Source of the DNA: Nitrospirota bacterium
GTDB taxonomy: Bacteria; Nitrospirota; Thermodesulfovibrionia; Thermodesulfovibrionales; JdFR-85
Direction: 5' to 3'
DNA length: 9,595 bases
NCBI GenBank assembly: GCA_013151785.1
Contig: JAADHP010000264.1
Location: 1-9,595, forward strand
In this document: positions 6,213-9,595 of the stretch, piece after piece
Layout of the letters: each line of letters begins with the position of its first letter
How positions within the stretch are numbered: position 1 is the first letter of the stretch
Notes under the pieces: model-generated
Told to the model about the DNA's origin: nothing
Database searches by the model: none
The model's input: the letters and a program-made list of their open reading frames with translations, nothing else
Made by a program: the position numbers and the translations under genes

Positions 6213-6763
6213 ATCCTCTCCACCTGCCTCCTGGTTTTCTCCATACCATCAGAGTTGTCTATAACAAAATCTGATCTTTTGATCTTTTCCTCTATGGGCA
6301 TCTGATGAGAAAGCCTCTGCCTCACCTCTTCCAGATCCATGCCCTTTTCACGCAGCCTTTTAATAACCACATCCCTGTCTGCAGTAACAGTGATAACCCT
6401 GTCGTATCTATTTTGAGAGCCTGTCTCAAAGAGCAAAGGGATTTCCACCACTATATTCCTGCCTTTATGAGCCTTTATAAATGCTTCTATTTCATCAAAA
6501 ACATGGGGGTGTAATATAGCCTCAAGCTCCTTCCTTTTCTTCTCAGAGCTAAAGACCTCACTGGCAAGGGCCTTTCTGTCGATCACATCTCCTGAAAATA
6601 CCCCCCTGCCAAAGACCTCACCTATCTGTATCTTTATATCCTCTCGCGTTAAGAGATTATGAACAATATCATCGGCACTTATTGTGGCAGCCCCAAGGGA
6701 TGCAAAGATCTTCAATACAGTGGTCTTTCCTGTGCCCAATCCACCTGTGATTGCTATAACCAT
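6188..6763 (-). CDS. coaE: Dephospho-CoA kinase (CoaE)
   Basis: Catalyses the last step of coenzyme A synthesis: ATP-dependent phosphorylation of the ribose 3'-hydroxyl of dephospho-CoA, in the cytoplasm. The 191-residue length is normal. The protein opens MVIAITGGLGTGKTTVLKIF with a P-loop at 7-14 (GGLGTGKT). It continues with the conserved SADDIVHNLL (D31/D32, substrate and metal site) and IPLLFETG in the CoA domain, and ends with the lid-region arginines (IKRLREKG, VRQRLSHQ). It starts 4 bp after the mutS stop codon without an obvious ribosome binding site and overlaps the next gene by 25 bp. Both fit translational coupling in one transcript. CoaE is widely encoded beside DNA metabolism genes (with polA in some lineages), so the mutS neighbour is not surprising. 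Confidence 0.96.
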   Translation of the reverse strand: MVIAITGGLGTGKTTVLKIFASLGAATISADDIVHNLLTREDIKIQIGEVFGRGVFSGDVIDRKALASEVFSSEKKRKELEAILHPHVFDEIEAFIKAHKGRNIVVEIPLLFETGSQNRYDRVITVTADRDVVIKRLREKGMDLEEVRQRLSHQMPIEEKIKRSDFVIDNSDGMEKTRRQVERIWKELLER

Positions 6764-6767
6764 TCAG

Positions 6768-9350
6768 TTAAAGGCTTTCCCTGAGGATTTTCTTTAATTC
6801 CTTTAATCTCTTCAATGCCTCTTCCGGAGTGATCCTGTCAGTGTCTATCTTTTCAAGCCTTGAAATCAGAGGCTCATAATTATAGGAAAACAGATCAAGC
6901 TGCTGGGTCTTTCGTCTGCCCTTCTTGCCTGCCACCCTTGGCAGACCTGTTTCTGTAATCTCAGCACTCTCCAGGTTGGTAAGTACCTCCATGGCCCTTT
7001 TGACCACCTCTTCAGGCAGACCAGCAAGCCTTGCCACATGGATACCATAGCTCTTATCAGCAGGGCCTCGTTCGATCCTTCTGAGAAAGATAATCTCCTC
7101 TCCCCACTCCTTCACAGCAACATTATAGTTCTTCACACCCTGATGGGTCATGGCAATCTCTGTAAGCTCATGATAATGGGTGGCAAAGAGCGTGCGTGCC
7201 TTGATGTTCTGCAGTATATACTCTGCAACAGCCCAGGCAATACTTATTCCATCAAAGGTGCTTGTTCCCCTTCCCACCTCGTCAAGGATTATAAGACTTC
7301 TGCTGGTGGCATTATGAAGGATATTTGCCGTCTCTATCATCTCCACCATAAAGGTACTCTGCCCCCTTGAGAGATAATCTGATGCACCTATCCTTGTAAA
7401 TATCCTGTCTACTATGCCTATGGTTGCCTTCTCTGCAGGCACAAAAGAGCCCATCTGTGCCATCAGCACTATAAGTGCTGTCTGCCGCATATAGGTCGAC
7501 TTTCCAGCCATGTTTGGTCCTGTAATGATAAGTAACCTGTGCTCTTCCGTATCCATATAGGTACTGTTTGGGATAAACCGTTCTTCAAAGGAGGCCTTCT
7601 CCAGTACAGGATGGCGTCCTTCTATTATCTCGATAATGCCTGAATCATCAACCTTTGGTCTTACATAGTTACTCTTCTTTGCCACTATGGAGAGAGAGAA
7701 GAGGAAATCAATCACACCAAGTGCCCTTGCTGTCTCTAATATCCTGTCACCATAAGAGGCAGCCTCCCTTAATATCTCCTGGAATAGCTCATACTCAAGC
7801 CCCTTAAGCCTCTCCTCAGCCCCAAGCACCTTGTTTTCATAATCCTTCAACTCCTCTGTAATAAATCTCTCGGCATTTACAAGGGTCTGTTTCCTTATAT
7901 AATCATCAGGCACAAGGTGGAGATTGGGCTTTGTAACCTCGATATAGTAACCAAAAACCTTGTTGAATCCTATCTTGAGTGAGGATATGCCTGTTCTTTC
8001 TTTCTCCCGTCTTTCCAGTGCTGTAATATAATCCTTACTCTTTGTTGACAGTGCTCGCAGCTCATCCACATCCCTGTTAAAACCATCCTTTATAATGCCA
8101 CCCTCTTTCAGGCTGCTGGGAGGGTTTTCCACAATTGCCCTGCCAATGAGTTCACATAGATCATTAAAATCATGCACCTTTGTTATAAGTTCAGCAATCA
8201 ATGGAACAGACACACCTGAAAGGGCCTTTTTAATATAGGGAATGGCTGTAAGGGAGTTTTTCATGGCAATGAGGTCCCTGGCATTGGCAGTCCTTTGCAG
8301 TATCCTTGTGGCGATCCGTTCTATGTCCTGTATCTTTCTCAGATAGGTTCTCAGGATATCCTGTAGTTCATAATCATTTAGAAAGGTCTCAACCACATCA
8401 AGCCTTTTATTAATAAGTTCTATGTCCACAAGAGGACGGGTTATGTTCTGTCTTAAAAACCTTCCGCCCATGGGAGTAAGGGTCTCATCCAGTATATCCA
8501 GGAGGGTATGCTCTTGAGTGCCATCTCTCAGGTTCTCTGTAAGTTCCAGATTGGTCTTTGTAGTGGCATCAAGAAACATGAACTGGGACTGTCTCAGCAG
8601 TACAGGCCTGCTTAAAACAAGGTTGCCTTTCTGGTTTTCATGGAGATAATTTATAAGTGCTCCTGCAGAAGAGACTGCAGCACGCAGTTCCTCAAGACCA
8701 AACACCTCAAGGGAGTAAACCTTAAAGTACTCTGTAATGGTTTTGTATGCCTCAGAATAATCAAAATACCACTGATCATAATAGGTTGCATACAGTCCGT
8801 TCAACACATACTCATAATGGATATCATCCTTCAGGTTTTCAGGACAGAGAACCTCCTTTGGATTAAACCTTGTAATCTCATCCTCCAGTGGCCTGTCGCT
8901 CTCATACACTATAAACTCACCTGTAGATAGGTCTGCAATTGCAATACCGTGTTTCGCACCATCAGCACAGAAGGCCAGAATAAAGTTGTTCTCCTTTGGA
9001 TTCTCAGGCGTATGGGTGCCAGGCGTTATGACCCTTACCACCTCACGTCTTACAATACCCTTTGCAGTATCAGGGTCTTCAACCTGCTCACATATGGCAA
9101 CCTTGTATCCTGCCTTTATGAGTTTCGTGATATAACCTTCTGCAGAGAAGTATGGTATGCCACACATGGGAATGGGATTGTCTTTACCCCTGTCGCGGGT
9201 TGTCAGGGTTATCTGGAGTATGGATGAGGCAATCTCAGCGTCTCTACCAAACATCTCGTAGAAATCGCCAAGGCGGAAAAACACAATCGCATCAGGATAT
9301 TCGTCTTTGATGCTGAAGTATTGTTTCATAAGGGGAGTGAGTTCAGCCAT
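6768..9350 (-). CDS. mutS: DNA mismatch repair protein MutS
   Basis: MutS clamps onto mismatches and small loops and, with ATP, recruits MutL. This is a full-length MutS1-type protein of 860 residues. The mismatch-reading motif F-x-E is present (F30, E32 in GDFYEMF). The ATPase carries Walker A TGPNMAGKST (K617), signature DYLSRGQSTF (658-667), Walker B IILDE (D690, E691) and the ATHYHELTE loop. Near the C-terminus QLDLF (817-821) looks like a beta-clamp binding motif, followed by a short helical tail like the tetramer-forming tail of other MutS proteins. The ATG at 9350 fits the family opening ELTPLMKQYFSIK, and an in-frame stop lies upstream at 9372-9374. No ribosome binding site precedes it. 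First gene of the minus-strand cluster. Confidence 0.98.
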   Translation of the reverse strand: MAELTPLMKQYFSIKDEYPDAIVFFRLGDFYEMFGRDAEIASSILQITLTTRDRGKDNPIPMCGIPYFSAEGYITKLIKAGYKVAICEQVEDPDTAKGIVRREVVRVITPGTHTPENPKENNFILAFCADGAKHGIAIADLSTGEFIVYESDRPLEDEITRFNPKEVLCPENLKDDIHYEYVLNGLYATYYDQWYFDYSEAYKTITEYFKVYSLEVFGLEELRAAVSSAGALINYLHENQKGNLVLSRPVLLRQSQFMFLDATTKTNLELTENLRDGTQEHTLLDILDETLTPMGGRFLRQNITRPLVDIELINKRLDVVETFLNDYELQDILRTYLRKIQDIERIATRILQRTANARDLIAMKNSLTAIPYIKKALSGVSVPLIAELITKVHDFNDLCELIGRAIVENPPSSLKEGGIIKDGFNRDVDELRALSTKSKDYITALERREKERTGISSLKIGFNKVFGYYIEVTKPNLHLVPDDYIRKQTLVNAERFITEELKDYENKVLGAEERLKGLEYELFQEILREAASYGDRILETARALGVIDFLFSLSIVAKKSNYVRPKVDDSGIIEIIEGRHPVLEKASFEERFIPNSTYMDTEEHRLLIITGPNMAGKSTYMRQTALIVLMAQMGSFVPAEKATIGIVDRIFTRIGASDYLSRGQSTFMVEMIETANILHNATSRSLIILDEVGRGTSTFDGISIAWAVAEYILQNIKARTLFATHYHELTEIAMTHQGVKNYNVAVKEWGEEIIFLRRIERGPADKSYGIHVARLAGLPEEVVKRAMEVLTNLESAEITETGLPRVAGKKGRRKTQQLDLFSYNYEPLISRLEKIDTDRITPEEALKRLKELKKILRESL

Positions 9351-9356
9351 ATGATT

Positions 9357-9386
9357 ATTAAAAACAATTTCTCAAAGAAAGTTCAA
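9357..9386 (-). promoter_or_regulatory. Possible mutS promoter giving a near-leaderless transcript
   Basis: On the minus strand TTGAAC (9386-9381) is followed after 18 bp by TTTAAT (9362-9357, 5 of 6 against TATAAT). Transcription would start about at the A of the mutS ATG. This would explain the lack of a ribosome binding site. Consensus match only. Confidence 0.35.
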
Positions 9387-9419
9387 CTGTGTGCCCAAAA
9401 TTGCCAGAGTCAATTTTAT

Positions 9420-9554
9420 GGACAGATGGGTATAGGGTTTTCATCTCATTCTCAGCGGACATCCATGTCCGCTTCCGAGGGAATTTTGCAATTTGCCCTC
9501 CTGGCAAATCTTGTGCAAAATTAAAACCGTTCAAACCCCTATACCCATCTGTCC
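9420..9554 (-). repeat. Nested palindromic segment, family B, upstream of mutS
   Basis: An 18-bp perfect inverted repeat (9420-9437 with 9537-9554, core GACAGATGGGTATAGGG) closes a 99-nt interior. Inside are a 9-bp hairpin, AGCGGACAT-CC-ATGTCCGCT (9454-9473), and a two-step hairpin: AATTTTGCA 9482-9490 with TGCAAAATT 9514-9522, then ATTTGCC 9491-9497 with GGCAAAT 9503-9509. Read on the minus strand, the interior shares ordered blocks with 1702-1767. There is no reading frame of note and no convincing flanking duplication. It may be a palindromic mobile repeat, a structured RNA, or a terminator of whatever lies upstream. Confidence 0.65.
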
Positions 9555-9595
9555 CAATAGTGATTGTTCAGTTATTTGACTTAAGGATCAGGCTG

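Noticed and set aside
302..9427. Shared 9-mer TGGACAGAT between the end of repeat A copy 1 and the outer arm upstream of mutS as a sign of common origin
   Set aside because: The 9-mer is directed outward at the right end of A but inward at the left arm of the mutS segment, no further similarity follows, and a 9-nt match is expected by chance in a window of this size.

Overview
The window carries ordinary bacterial housekeeping genes on a moderately AT-rich background. Two families of small, gene-free repeats lie in the intergenic spaces and are its most interesting content. The gene set (scpB, leuS, tadA, an aminotransferase, coaE, mutS) is not lineage-specific. The style of the proteins and a 59-residue conserved-looking small protein suggest a Gram-negative, possibly anaerobic lineage such as Nitrospirota or Desulfobacterota. 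That placement is a low-confidence impression.

Left part (1-1906, plus strand). The window opens inside a transposon-like repeat with no gene (family A, copy 1, ending at 313). It is followed by scpB, then by a small gene with its own promoter, strong ribosome binding site and terminator. A complete second copy of family A (1299-1675) sits just behind that terminator. It has terminal inverted repeats and a perfect 9-bp target duplication, so it looks like a MITE, a non-autonomous element moved by a transposase encoded elsewhere. A compact multi-hairpin segment (family B, 1693-1771) and a sigma70-like promoter then lead into leuS.

Middle and right (1907-9595). leuS and tadA abut as a plus-strand pair concerned with tRNA charging and tRNA editing. 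They converge on a minus-strand cluster transcribed mutS > coaE > aminotransferase, where genes are 4 bp apart or overlap by 25 bp, suggesting one operon. Upstream of mutS lies a 135-bp segment (9420-9554) closed by a perfect 18-bp inverted repeat with two hairpins inside. Its interior shares ordered sequence blocks with the family B segment upstream of leuS, in the same orientation relative to the downstream gene.

How the genes fit together: they cover chromosome segregation (ScpB), translation fidelity (LeuRS editing, TadA wobble inosine), coenzyme A synthesis (CoaE), amino-group transfer, and mismatch repair (MutS). I see no defence system, CRISPR array, phage gene, RNA gene or intact transposase. 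The strongest unusual signal is that the two family A copies keep a conserved core of about 121 nt between 14-15 bp arms that differ in sequence but stay perfectly complementary within each copy.
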